Shown one piece after another: positions 1-10,115 of a DNA stretch of 22,726 nucleotides. This DNA comes from Gnetum montanum (lineage: Eukaryota; Streptophyta; Gnetopsida; Gnetales; Gnetaceae), in the NCBI GenBank assembly GCA_015680685.1, contig MNCI01029993.1, forward strand, positions 13,798 to 36,523, written 5' to 3'. A program made the position numbers and the translations under genes. The first letter of the stretch is position 1; each line of letters opens with the position of its first letter. The notes under the pieces were generated by a model, which did not search any database, was not told the DNA's origin, and saw only the letters and a list, made by a program, of their open reading frames with translations.

Positions 1-94
1 GGCACATGGAAAATATTCTATCTCTGGAGTGATCAATCTACCAGAGTTTCTCTACTTCTAGCCTAGGATGGGAAATAAGGGGAGTGCTACCTCT

Positions 95-102
95 TATTTA
101 TA
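95..102 (-). promoter_or_regulatory. TATA box in element B LTR-like region
   Basis: TATAAATA on the minus strand in CTATAAATAAGAGG, with an inverted repeat just upstream at 126-146. Likely the LTR promoter of element B. Confidence 0.5.
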
Positions 103-125
103 GATTTGGCGGCGGACCGTGGTAT

Positions 126-146
126 CGCGATGCATGCAATATCGCG
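126..146. repeat. Inverted repeat near element B TATA box
   Basis: Arms CGCGAT (126-131) and ATCGCG (141-146) around a loop containing GCATGC, about 25 nt upstream of the minus-strand TATA box. Confidence 0.6.
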
Positions 147-1917
147 TCTCATTATACCCCCATGACTGAATGAAAACTCATCCTCGAGTTCCTTACAATA
201 ATATTGGGAAGGTATGGAATTATTGAGGGGAATGGAACTAATGGGATGACATGTGAACGGATCATTATTACAAGACTTGACAAAACTGGTGTTCATGACA
301 ACAAGGGTGAACACCTTATTACAATGACATCAGGCCTTAGTTGGCAACTGAGAAAGAGAGAGAAAGAGAGAAAGAAGTGTTGCTGCTGCCAACGCCAAGA
401 TTGCGCCTTCGTTGTCCATTTGTAAGTGTGCCATTGATCATGCTCCTTGCATAGCTGCTTCAGTGCTGCTTCATTCCAAGTGTTTGCTCCTGATCCAATC
501 CATTGTTGCATGATCGCCATATGCACACACAACACAATCTTATATTAGCAAGGATAATTGAATCATCATGTAATTAATACCTTGCTTCGGTGTAAGTCCA
601 TTGGCTAGGTTGTGGTATGGCTGATTTGGATCGGGAGATATATTAATGATGACTATCGAAGGTGTAGGGGTTAGGAAGAAAATCAAAAATTTCGAGGCTA
701 GGAGAAAATCGAAAAAAAAATCGGGCCTCGTACCCCCATGACTAATCATGAATCTTCGGTAGCGTTAGAATGGAGAAAGAAAGGAGATAGAAAGATAGGT
801 AAAAAGGGACAACTAAAACATCGATTAAGTGGATGTCCAGATGGAAATGAACAAAATGAAATTAATTGCAAAATGTTAGGGAAAAGAAGTTAACTGATGC
901 ACCAAATAGGAATGTCAGTGGGTCCTCCCCAAAGCAGGCTCATGCCCTTAATGCCCTGACAATCCCACATTCAAAGAGTTTGTAGGCTCTGGAAATGTCA
1001 TTCGGAACAGGAGTTAAAGTCTTAACCACAAGCGTTTACCAAAGAGAAAACAATGCATCAACCCAAATATATACACTAATGATACAACCAGCAATGAGGT
1101 GAATAATGGAGAGAAGGATGGAGAGAAGAAAAATGGAATGGAATCCCAAGGACAAGGTGGTGTACAACCCCTTGTGTGTTTTATGATTAAAGTGACTTGG
1201 AAGATCTCATTCCAACTCCGACCTCAACAAACCACTTCCAATGACTTTGCATCAATACATTCGATTGAACCATCCCCTTGAATAACAAAAATGCATCTCC
1301 AAAGAGTCACCACCATTTTGACGAAACAAAGGAAAAAATGAGAAGCGAGAAGGGCTTTAGTTAGAGGGAACACTTTGGTTCCATAACTAGTGCTTGTAGC
1401 CCAAGTTTATTCCATTTAAGGGGTGTGCTTTGAATTCTCACTTTCTTTGTTTTTTTTTTTTACTTTTGTGTTTTTATGCGTGAGAACCACACCATGCAAA
1501 GACTTGGTTATTTTTATTATCTCAGCTTCTGATAATTGGGTAGCATTGAAACGACAAGAAAACCCAAGAAGAAAAAATTTAACCACCCAAGAGAATGGCC
1601 AACACAAGTGCATCAAGTTCCCTTGAAGTCACACCCTTTTCAAGCCTTTAGTCCTTCCTTAGTTTGAGAAATGCCCAATCACCGATTCGTTAAAGTTCTT
1701 ATTAAAAGGGGGCTTGTACATTTCCAAGCCGAGAGAGACCATAGAAACTGGTGGATGGATGGATGAAGTGATCTCATTTCCTACCATATCAAAGGAAACA
1801 TACCTTAGTATCAACATTGTGACTTAAAGGTAAAAACCAAACATTAGCAATCAATGTGAAAACAATTCATACCATCAGTTTGAACACTTATTGGGTGACA
1901 AACTTACATGGTGGGAC

Positions 1918-1934
1918 ACACACACACACACACA
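1918..1934. repeat. (CA)n microsatellite
   Basis: Alternating CA run in the element B left portion. Confidence 0.85.
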
Positions 1935-1959
1935 AAATTAAAAAGTATAACGATGATGT

Positions 1960-2063
1960 AAAACAAAAACAAGAAAAGTTAAAGAAAGTTGTAAAACAAA
2001 AATGTGTAAAACAAAAACGTATAAAACAAAAACATGTAAAACAAAAATGTGTAAAACAAAAAT
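1960..2063. repeat. 15-bp tandem repeat GTAAAACAAAAATGT
   Basis: Four to five nearly perfect 15-bp units from about 1990, with degenerate copies upstream. It gives Cys/Phe-rich or Lys/Gln-rich shadow ORFs that I do not believe are genes. Confidence 0.85.
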
Positions 2064-2090
2064 TTAAAAGAATTGAGAGCCCCATATGAT

Positions 2091-2254
2091 CAGCATAGGT
2101 GGCCATCTCCCCCATGACTGAGTTGTAAGGGAGAGATCTGAAATAATGAGCGCCTATTAGAGTTTTGTAGAAGTGCCCAACTTCTTCCAATTGATGATCT
2201 TAGATTAAGGGATTGAAGTTGGCGACGCTCATATTCCAATGTATCTATGCCTTC
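2091..2254 (-). pseudogene. C-terminal end of element B gag-pro frame
   Basis: Encodes EGIDTLEYERRQLQSLNLRS and onward to GGDGHLC, then stop TGA. It is in frame with 19722 and above once element A and one GTTGT are removed. Confidence 0.65.
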
Positions 2255-2259
2255 GTTGT
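2255..2259. repeat. Target site duplication, left copy (GTTGT)
   Basis: GTTGT immediately before the TG of the 5' LTR matches GTTGT immediately after the CA of the 3' LTR. Five bp is the usual Ty3/gypsy duplication length. It confirms both LTR boundaries. Confidence 0.93.
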
Positions 2260-2422
2260 TGAAACACCGTAGAAATTGCGAATCGGTCTCAGGCAAAGAT
2301 TCGCGATTCGGGCGGAAGTTTGCGATAGCAATCCAGAAGACAGAACAAAGCAAAGAGGCGCGCAGCATCAAGTCTCCGAGTTTCTCACAAATTTTAACCT
2401 TACTTTGTTTTCTCTCTTTACC

Positions 2423-2806
2423 CTACATTACGCAACATAGCGTAGTGTCGCTCAGCGTAACTCTATTTAGCATAGCCCGATATTAGAAAGTAACTTACTT
2501 TGGCAATGTTGACGAAGTTTAAAGTTTAAGACTTGTCTTTTGTTCAAGGCTGAATTTACGCAGAGCAGTGTAACGAGCTTTAAGAAAAGCAAAGTCAAAG
2601 TCAAAGGAAGCACAGCAGATTGATTTATTCTTTTTTGCAGATTGGTCGCTTTATGCTCATTACGCTACGCAGCGTGGACAAGCGTAATTTGTTGTAAAGT
2701 TGACCATTTTTACGCTCTATTACACTTTGCGGTGTAAATAAGCGTAAAACAGCTGGCACCAACTACTTCCATGCTCTATTACGCTCTGCCACGCAACGCA
2801 GCGTAA
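2423..2806. promoter_or_regulatory. Cluster of TTACGC/GCGTAA dyads in U3
   Basis: At least four inverted pairs of the same short motif: TACGC...GCGTA around 2423-2446, ATTACGCT...AGCGTAAT around 2659-2688, TTTTACGC...GCGTAAAA at 2708-2749 with an inner TTACAC...GTGTAA, and TTACGCT...AGCGTAA at 2779-2806. All lie 250-650 bp upstream of the LTR TATA box. They could be paired factor-binding sites or RNA hairpins; the sequence does not say which. Confidence 0.5.
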
Positions 2807-3060
2807 ACAAGTGTAATACAACATAAAGTCGGCTAAAGCAGTTACACATCTGCCATCCACACGCACAATATGCTGATGAGTGTATTATGCATAATCATGA
2901 AGCAGCTTTAGCAAAAGTGTTGACACCGTACGTTGCCCCTTCTCCCAGAAATGTGACGCGACATGGCCAGTTTCAAAATAAAGTTTACCAAGTCAACGGT
3001 ATTTTGAAGGTTCGAAACACATGTCATCAGGGTCGTGCCTTCTCCACATGTTGTCGAACT

Positions 3061-3068
3061 TATAAATA
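3061..3068 (+). promoter_or_regulatory. TATA box of element A 5' LTR
   Basis: TATAAATA, conserved in both LTR copies (18977-18984 in the 3' LTR). It is the likely core promoter for the genomic RNA, with transcription expected about 30 nt downstream. Confidence 0.7.
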
Positions 3069-3806
3069 CTTTGGTTGACGAAGAAACAAGGGTTGGCATC
3101 TTCAACTTTTGGCAGTTGTCACCTTTGAGCAGAGACAGAGACATTTGCTTGAGCATTGGCAGCAAGAGCGATCAGCCCTTTGGCAAAGATACAGTTCTCT
3201 CCATTGGCGATTATTGGCAGTTTGAGCAGAGACTACCGAAGGTAAAAGGAGCAAATCAGAGATCAAGAGATCATCTGGTGCGGTTTGTAAGGTTTATTGG
3301 TCAAAAACATTTGATCGATAGACGTCAGAGCTTGACCTTCCTTACATCCCATCTCTGGCTTACGAGGTAGATTGAACTCCATTATGTACTCCTTGTTGAA
3401 TAGTTTTCTTGTTATTTTGTGTATACTTCACACAAGATAAGCGAAGTGTTCCATTTAGAACTTTGTATACAATATACTTAGTTTTCAGGTCAAAACGCAG
3501 ATCTTGGAAATGCACATTTTCTTAAATCCGATCCCTCTTGTCGTGTTGACGTTGTCGTTATTCCAATTTATCTACATTGTTTTCTACTCCTTTTACGATT
3601 CATCGAATCAAATCGTTTCGCGAAATATCTATAATATTCGTCAATTTACTGATTCAGTAAGTCCTTGTCTGATTGACAAGACCGTTCAGGGCACTGCGGA
3701 TTCATTTTCTCCAGCACAGCCCTCACACGGATCCATGGTTAAGACTGTGTACACAGATTTTGTTGGTATTTTCCAGGTACTGACATTTTCCATCGTTACA
3801 TTTTTC

Positions 3807-3824
3807 TGGCACTAGAAGGAGGGC
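3807..3824 (+). other. Putative primer-binding site
   Basis: TGGCACTAGAAGGAGGG starts 6 nt after the 5' LTR. TGG complements a tRNA 3' CCA, so this is the expected minus-strand primer site. I could not assign the tRNA from memory. Confidence 0.65.
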
Positions 3825-4056
3825 CTGAAGGCCTCGATCTGTATTTCACAGGTAGCCCTGTAGGCGATCTGTACCCGCGTCTCTGAAGACGTAAACGTAA
3901 TACCTCTACGGAAGTTTACGAAAAATCGTGTGGTGTAGATCAGTCACTGTAACGATTCCTTTGGAATCCTACAAGGCAAAAAAAGCCTAATCGTGATCTT
4001 CTTTGTCCGTCACCTTTTTAGATCTAGTTGCTTATTCTTGTTAATCTATCCGACCA
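3825..4056 (+). other. Untranslated leader of element A
   Basis: Leader between the primer-binding site and the first gag ATG. It contains GGGCCTGAAGGCC, a short self-complementary stretch near 3831. No other feature seen; packaging signals normally lie here. Confidence 0.5.
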
Positions 4057-7020
4057 ATGGATTCTGCATACACAACCATAGCTGCCATGATTACCACTGA
4101 CTCGGGTGCCACATCTGTGAATCCCATCACCGCCACCGGACCAGTCTCTGGTGTCATAGGACCTCAGGGACCGTCACGCCGTTCGTTGAGGTTACAGGGC
4201 AAAGATCCTGTATTCACTGTTGTGACGCCTGAGGAATATAATTTTATTTGCGTCAAGATCCAGGCGAAGCTTGCTCTTAGCTGAGCCGAGATCGAAGCGA
4301 AACGAAATTTTGAGTTGATCCACAGAGGGGGTCAAGATTTCACCCCTACCGCTTACGACATTATCCCCTTAACTAAACATCATCATGAACTCCTGACCCA
4401 ACTAGTTATGGCTAGGAGTCAGGCTACACGATCCATCCTAGAACCTTAGCATGGGAAGGAAGAGGAAGATGAACTCGCAACCTAGTCTGAACATTCATAG
4501 CACACTCTTAGTTCCCATACATACATAAATCCTCTGTTTCCTCTTATAGGAGAAGCCGTCCCTCTTAATCCAGCCATGACCACCCAAGATCACATTCCTA
4601 TCATCCCGCAGGCTACTACGCAATCATCCATCCTACAGGTGCAAATACCACCTCAGAATAACATGGGGGGGGGGGGGGGGGGGCTCATCGCCACGTGTGA
4701 TTAGCATTCCGTCGGTGGTACCTGCATCCACCACACCTTATTTCATTCCCATAGTGCAACCTCACACCATGTCTATGACCCGCCCAGTACAAAATCTGAT
4801 GCAAACCTTCTCGTTGCCACCCTCTGCAAGGCAACCCACTGTTCAGTCGCAGTAATCTGTTCAACAACCTACGGTCGGTCAGTGGATCCCTCCCATCTCA
4901 CATAATCAATCTACGTTATACGATGCGCAACCCTTAGCTGCACCTACCATGCATGTCCCACAAACAAACCCACAATATCCTTATAATTTCCATCCTACAC
5001 ACCCGGCAACAGCCAATCCCTCTGCTCAACCCAATGGGTGGTGGCTTCCACAGGCTGCTCCGTCCGCGGGGATAGCCCCCGTAGCACCGCCCGTCAGCCA
5101 AACCATCACGCAATTCCCATTGCCTGGCACAGCTCTTTCTGTTCAACCCCTGGCTCCTCCTACACAAACATCTTCATCAAAAGGCTTAGATCAAGCTTTC
5201 TTACTGATTAAAACCCTCACTGAGGAGGTTAGACGCCTTAAGACCACTGGCTCTGACACTATACAGATCATGGATTTCTATCAAGATGATCCCATTAGTC
5301 CAGCGGTCCCCATTTTGTCGTTGCCCCCGGGGATGTTCTTACCCCATTTCACTAAATATAATGGGGAGGGAGATCCTAACGCTTACTTGGTTACCTTTAG
5401 ATCTGAATCCTTGTTGTTACAGCAATGGCCTCACACAATCATCCGTGTCTTTGCAATGTCTCTGGCAGGGAAAGCTTTGGATTGGTATTGAGCCCTCCCT
5501 CGCTCTTCCATCTCAACCTTGGAAGAGCTCCTGACACAATTCGTGACTCACTTTAAATACAACCTAAATCCAGAGGTCACATTAGATCAACTTATGGGAG
5601 TGAAATAGGACCCACTCGAACCAGTCCAAAAGTTTATACAGCGATGGAGTGCTACTTTGAACAAAATCCGTGAGCCAATCGCGGAGGCCCATTTGCTGGC
5701 CATCTTCAAAGGAGCAGTTAATGACTTCATCAAGTCTAAGCTGTATTACCTTTTCCCTAACTCCTTACATCAGGCTTTTGCCCAGACTAAAAGCATCCAA
5801 GATGCCGCAGAGGCTAGCAAAGACCCGGCGTATGTCGCCTATAAAAACGCTAATAACAAGGGCAAGGACAAAGGTAAGACAACAACAATGACAGTGGCTG
5901 CGTTGGTTGAAGGTGCTAAGAACAAGAACAAGAAAACACCCACGGCGTCTCCCAAGACCACAGCTAGTGCGACCAGCACCAGCCAAGACACAGCTGCCCC
6001 TGAAAAGCCCCCCAACCAAAACCAAACTTTGAGCGTAAAGATCGCTCAAAGTATACAGCCCTGCCTGTAAAAGATTCGGAACTGTTGAAACAACTATTAG
6101 GGGCAGGACACATTCAGACTAAGAAGGTATCCGAAGAAGCTCTGAAGCATCACAGGCATCATTGTGAACTGCTGAAGAATCCTTCTTTAGCCCTACTTGA
6201 TGAACCACCAGTTCCGAGGTCTTTTAGGCTGGACCATTTCTGTGACTACCACCAGTTGTGTGGTCACAACACAGATTACTGCTGGGTGTTGAAAGACGAC
6301 ATTCAATACATGATCGACGATGGTTCTCTGAAACTAGACGGTAGTAGTCCAACGCATCCTGAAAACCAGGCGTTGCACGTGTACAAGGATTTGTTAAACG
6401 CAAATAACGCACCCTACACAATCAACGTGGTGAGTACGGACAGTGAAGGGAAGGTACCGCCTAAACAGCCCTTTATTTTACGCGTGCGTACCAGTTCACC
6501 TCGGGGGACAGGCTTTTCACCGGCAGCCAGTGACGTCTCGAGGCTGCCCTTTGTCATTCAGGCGCCTTCTCTAAATTCAACTCAGCCTCGCACTAACAAT
6601 AAAGCCACGGCCACGTCCGCGCCTACATCTAAAGCGCCTTTCATCCTCAGAGTACCAAAACCACCGGCTGCTCCTTTTACGCAGGGGCAAACCTCTAACC
6701 AAAACCATCCATCACCATTCAATAAACAAAGGGAAGGAGATGCATCCATTAATACTGCAAAAAATCATACTACGCTAGGCTTCGCTAAGCTTAGGCCCTT
6801 GGCCTCTATCCCTGCGTCTGTGCCTTCTACGCAAGACAAGGGTACAGAAACACAGCCACCTCCCCTTAGCAGGAAGAAACATAAACCTCCGATTGATGTT
6901 GTTCCACCTTGGGAGATCCATCTCTTAGGGTGAATGGAAGAAGACAGAGGGGATAAACAACCAAACTGGGAAAGGGACCTCCTCGACGTGTTTACGCAGG
7001 TCAAGCAAGCTCTGAAATAG
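4057..7020 (+). pseudogene. gag: gag of element A (decayed)
   Basis: Structural nucleocapsid polyprotein. It opens at ATG 4057, soon reaching SRRSLRLQG, and passes through a Pro/Gln-rich region (about 4560-5170). The Tat-type gag core (about 5270-5830) has FTKYNGEGDPNAYL, an LDWY block and an FIQRWSATLNKIREP block. A zinc knuckle follows at 6241-6282 with spacing C-x2-H-x2-C-x-H-x4-C, continuing into WVLKDDIQYMID. Frame 1 is used up to a 19-G run at 4665-4683, frame 2 from there to about 6020, then frame 1 again, so there are two frame changes. Stops include TGA 5489, TAG 5606, TGA 6931 and TAG 7018. The first stop, at about 4282, leaves a peptide of only 75 residues. Confidence 0.85.
4665..4683 (+). 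repeat. 19-nt poly-G run within gag
   Basis: Nineteen consecutive G bases. The coding frame differs by one before and after it (ATG 4663-4665 is in frame 1; downstream coding is in frame 2). A length change of the run therefore explains the frameshift. A sequencing or assembly length error is an alternative. Confidence 0.9.
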
Positions 7021-7053
7021 AAGAACACAACGCTGAGCCTCTATGACCTGCTT

Positions 7054-7866
7054 ATGACATTCCAAAAACACCGTGAGGCTATGGTTCGTATGCTGACATC
7101 CATACCAGTGGATGAAGGCTTACCAGCAGAAGAGGAAGTAATACATGCTGTCATGCTTCCTCCCGCCACTGAGCAACCTAAACCAACCCCTTTGACCTTT
7201 CACGATGAATCCATCAAGGATGATCCCGAGAAAGGTTAAGTAACGACAGAGCCCATGTTTATTACCATCCGGGTTGGTCAATACCGAATCCAGAGGGTAC
7301 ACGTTAATGATGGCGCAGCTGCAAATGTCATCCCTTATCCTATAGTGGATAAGTTGGGCCTGGTCAACCAGATCAGTCCCACAACGACATCGTGCCTAAA
7401 GTCATTCAACGGGGTGTGGGTGTAAGTCAAGGGGACAGTGCTTATCGAATTTGTGGTAGGTGATCAGTTCCCAATAGATGCCACATTTCTCGTTGTCGAG
7501 GAGATGCCCGGTTTCAACCTAATCCTGGGGAAGTCTTGGCTAGCCTAACTGAGGGTAGTTTCATCACCAATACATCAAGAGATACATCTCCCTTACGCAG
7601 GGGGAGAAGTACTGATACACGGTGACGAAATAACCCCTAGGACTGTCAACAACATAGAGGAGGAACGGGGTTTGGAGATCGAGGTGCCTGAAGATCAAAC
7701 TCATGTTTGAACTCCCGAACAAGCCAAAATGAATGATGACAGCCTAGCCTAGGTCGACCTACCATTTTAGGAAGATGGTATGGAAGAGTCAGATCAAAAA
7801 TCTCCCCGCCCTTACGCATCACTGAACGTAAAGGCCATCAAGAAACAATTGCGAGTTAGTGATTGA
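7054..7866 (+). pseudogene. Aspartic protease (PR) of element A, decayed
   Basis: Retropepsin domain that would cleave the gag-pol polyprotein. The catalytic segment is VHVNDGAAANVIPYPIVDKL (about 7288-7350), matching the family's V-x-D-G-[AS]-[AS]-A-[DN] pattern. The second conserved segment is FNLILGKSWLA (7513-7545), where families read N-x-[IL]-[IL]-G-[RK]-x-W-L. It stays in the late gag frame, so gag and pro were probably one ORF. In-frame stops at TAA 7237, TAA 7423 and TAA 7546 disable it. The frame runs out at TGA about 7864 and no RT follows for about 5 kb. Confidence 0.85.
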
Positions 7867-8425
7867 TCTGAGTGGCATTTACACGCATCATCATATTTCT
7901 ACTAGTTTTCCGCTTACGCTTATCAATTTCATTGTCAGTTTTCTTTAATATACACATACGTATTTACGCTTTCTGTCTATTACGCTATTTACATTCTTCA
8001 TTTCACGTCATTTACGCTCGTTGATTGCTATTAGTCACATTAGCTCAATTACGCAGAAATGTAGATTATTATCAATTACGCTTCAGGCTTACACAGATGG
8101 CCCGCAATGGCCTAAAACTAGTGATGGCCCGCAATGGCCTTAAACTAGCAAAGGCCCGTAATGGCCAAAAACTAACTAACCCGACTATATCTTACGCAAA
8201 CACTACGTAATGGCTCGCGATGGCCTTAAACTAGTAATTTCATTCCACAACAACGCGATCCATCCTAAGCCTTTAATAACTCTGCTTACGCTTTGCATAA
8301 ATAAAGAACTAAAACTAAAAAAATAAAATAACATCTAAGAGCATACAGAAAATCTTATGATTAATCTCGCTAACATTCATATGGCCATTGTCCAATTTCG
8401 TCAATAAAACATGCGTAAATCATAA
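7867..8425. other. Spacer between protease and antisense gene end
   Basis: No gene seen. About eight TTACGC hexamers lie in 7900-8170, the same hexamer that marks the LTR. A four-unit repeat array lies at 8096-8235. On the minus strand this is the region 3' of the antisense stop codon, so a polyadenylation signal for that gene is expected here; I cannot pick one with confidence. Confidence 0.5.
8096..8235. repeat. Short repeat array 1 (about 27-bp units)
   Basis: Three adjacent units and one separated unit (about 8209-8235) around the core GGCCCGCAATGGCCTTAAAC followed by TAG. In one plus frame it reads as repeated ARNGLKL, but I regard it as non-coding. Its core resembles the array at 16490-16990 after integrase. 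Confidence 0.75.
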
Positions 8426-8659
8426 TTATGCATTCCCCCTGGTGCCATTGTCACCCATATCCCTTAGGTCTGCCTCTAAGCCTAATAGATCATCCTCAAG
8501 TGGACCGTCCCTTCTAGAAGGTATTCCTACATGAGGAATGTCATCTTCACGAGGTCCTTGCTCTAACACTGGCTCCACAAGAGGATGGTCTTCATCATTA
8601 CGCTCTTCTTCCTATACTTGCTCACCACCCTGTTCGCCTTCTTCATCCACTCCTAGTAT
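8426..8659 (-). other. Antisense gene exon 8, acidic tail
   Basis: The acceptor is TGTATATAG. It encodes a 77-residue acidic tail with ERNDEDHPLVEPVLEQGPRE and ends at TAA (8428-8426). One internal TAG. Confidence 0.68.
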
Positions 8660-8738
8660 CTATATACAGTAAATACATTAGTAAAAGCCATTATCGGATA
8701 AATCAGAAAAATTTGAATTCAATAACATCCAAACTTAC

Positions 8739-9556
8739 TCGCGATGGTCCTACTTTCACAGCAAAAGGGAGTTGATCTAAACCGACCCATAGGCGCTGCA
8801 TAATTTCATCTTCAGTTAATTCAGACCATACACCATTCCCCAGATTAATTCCAGCTTTCACCTTCCCCTTTTCCACACTAGTCCATCGGAGTGGTTTAGG
8901 GAAGAAAGTAGGGATCGTGGTCTCGCCCCCAGGAAGAGCAATTTCTCTCTTTGGGGACGTGCTCACTATTACCTGCTCCTGAAACTTCTCGAAGGCTTTG
9001 GATGCACCAATGACATCGAGGAATACCCGCAAGGATTGAGCTTCAACGGCAGAATCTCTATAATGCTGACGATAAGCAAGACTCTCTTGCTTATATAGAT
9101 GCTTATGATCTTTTTCCTTCTACCCCCACTCTTGCACACTTGCGCAAAAATCCTTCTAGTCTTGGTTTTTCTGAGCCAACAGCTTTATTTGCATCCTCTT
9201 CTCCACCAACTCCCGACTGGTTTGCACGCTATTCCTGACTACGGTCCAATAGCGAGCGTAGTAAATAATAGCCGTACGCCAGTCCTCTACACCCGTTCCC
9301 CGCGCCTGCAAGAATTTGCACCACGATCTTAAGTCTCCGACCTCTTTGGTCAGAGACACCCTTTCCTTCTCTGACCTCTACAGTCTCTTCCAGAGGTCTT
9401 CATTGACATTCCGACTCTCCCACAAGGAGCAAGTCGAGCATAATGCAAATTTACGCATTTCCTCATAAATGTTGCGTGGCACAACCGCCCCGTCTAATGA
9501 AGGCTTTACTATGTCCAAGTCAATGGGCTCCATAGGGTCCCATCGAAGGTGAGCTC
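8739..9556 (-). other. Antisense gene exon 7, charged helical region
   Basis: The acceptor is GTTATCAG and the donor is CGA|GTAAGT, near perfect consensus. It spans 818 nt and residues about 733-1005. It is interrupted by three TAG codons, each consistent with an ancestral CAG. The middle (KERVSLTKEVGDLRSWCKFL onward) is charged and Gln/Lys/Glu-rich, as in coiled coils. The end contains ELTEDEIMQRLWVGLDQLPF. Confidence 0.75.
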
Positions 9557-9634
9557 CTGATAACGAACATTATCAAACATAAATAAAATGTTACAACTGT
9601 ATAATAAAATAAGCATACAATAGTAGCAACATAC

Positions 9635-9763
9635 CAGCACCAGGATCGATGCGCTTGAGGTGCTCGATCATATCACTGACAACACCTTCCATGAAGGCAA
9701 ACTTGTCAGGAAATTCTCCCCACGTTTTGCTTACAATGGTGGATGTGGATTTGTCTTGTTCAT
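9635..9763 (-). other. Antisense gene exon 6
   Basis: The acceptor is TACGCTACAG and the donor is GCTG|GTATGT. Open throughout; encodes WGEFPDKFAFMEGVVSDMIE. Confidence 0.72.
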
Positions 9764-9841
9764 CTGTAGCGTAATTAAGTTAAAATTTTCAGTTATTAAC
9801 AACCCCGCTTTAAAAAATTCTAATATGCTAATTACCTCTAC

Positions 9842-10015
9842 CTGATGTAGTGGGGGGTGCGTTAACATTTTTTACCTCCTCTCTCTCTTCACTCACAAGC
9901 ACCTGTGCATTGCTTATTCTAACGGCCGGGGCTTCCTCTTCCAAAACCAGGGCCCCTTCTCCATGCCGTAATACCACTGCCCCTGTTTCAGGGGTCAATT
10001 GCTCCGTAGGTCTTG
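9842..10015 (-). other. Antisense gene exon 5
   Basis: The acceptor is ATGAACAG and the donor is CAG|GTAGAG, with a second possible donor GAG|GTAATT 6 nt later in the same phase. Encodes an acidic linker including GALVLEEEAPAV and SEEREEVKNV. Confidence 0.65.
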
Positions 10016-10115
10016 CTGTTCATGTCACATAACACATTTAAACGATTTAGAATATTTTGAATAAAGTTGCATCATACAATAATTGCAATAACTTTCACTA
10101 TGTCTTTACGCTTAC

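Larger units (their letters stand above)
1..2254 (-). mobile_element. Element B, 3' portion (minus strand), interrupted by element A
   Basis: Continues element B's coding frame from the insertion point (2254) to a TGA near 2091-2093, then runs as non-coding sequence to the window edge. A purine tract GGGGGAGA (minus strand, 2109-2102) followed by TG could mark the start of its 3' LTR. A TATA box at 102-95 supports an LTR promoter close to the left edge. The LTR start is not proven, because no second copy is in the window. No RT or integrase motifs were found here. Confidence 0.6.
2260..3800 (+). repeat. 5' LTR of element A
   Basis: Direct repeat of 1541 bp matching 18191-19716 from TGAAACACC to a terminal TTACA. 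The 5' copy has about 12 extra bases near its start that the 3' copy lacks. Over the first 390 bases I counted about 20 substitutions by eye (about 5%), almost all transitions. A TATA box at 3061-3068 suggests U3 is roughly 2260-3090. Short ORFs here (for example 3035-3370) recur in the other LTR only because the LTR is duplicated. Confidence 0.95.

Noticed and set aside
540-749. 69-aa minus ORF in the left flank
   Set aside because: Composition follows AT-rich runs and it matches nothing recognisable; it lies in the presumed LTR of element B.
1888-2190. Cys/Phe-rich 100-aa minus ORF and Lys/Gln-rich plus ORF over 1856-2089
   Set aside because: Both are shadows of the 15-bp tandem repeat and the CA microsatellite.
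2908-3370. ORFs of 85-111 aa in the 5' LTR, with matches at 18824-19286
   Set aside because: They recur only because the LTR is duplicated; they lie on both strands of the promoter/R region and show no protein family features.
3807-3824. Naming the primer tRNA
   Set aside because: The site starts with TGG as expected, but I could not match the rest to a specific tRNA without a search.
8025-8210. 61-aa plus-strand ORF with ARNGLKL repeats
   Set aside because: It is a translation of repeat array 1, without any other coding evidence.
8096-8235. Repeat array considered as CRISPR
   Set aside because: Units are nearly adjacent with no unique spacers, there are no cas genes, and the context is a plant retrotransposon.
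9099-10032. Plus-strand ORFs of 60-77 aa within the antisense gene
   Set aside because: They are shadows of antisense exons 5-7, and their Ser/Leu/Pro-rich composition is typical of reverse-complement coding.
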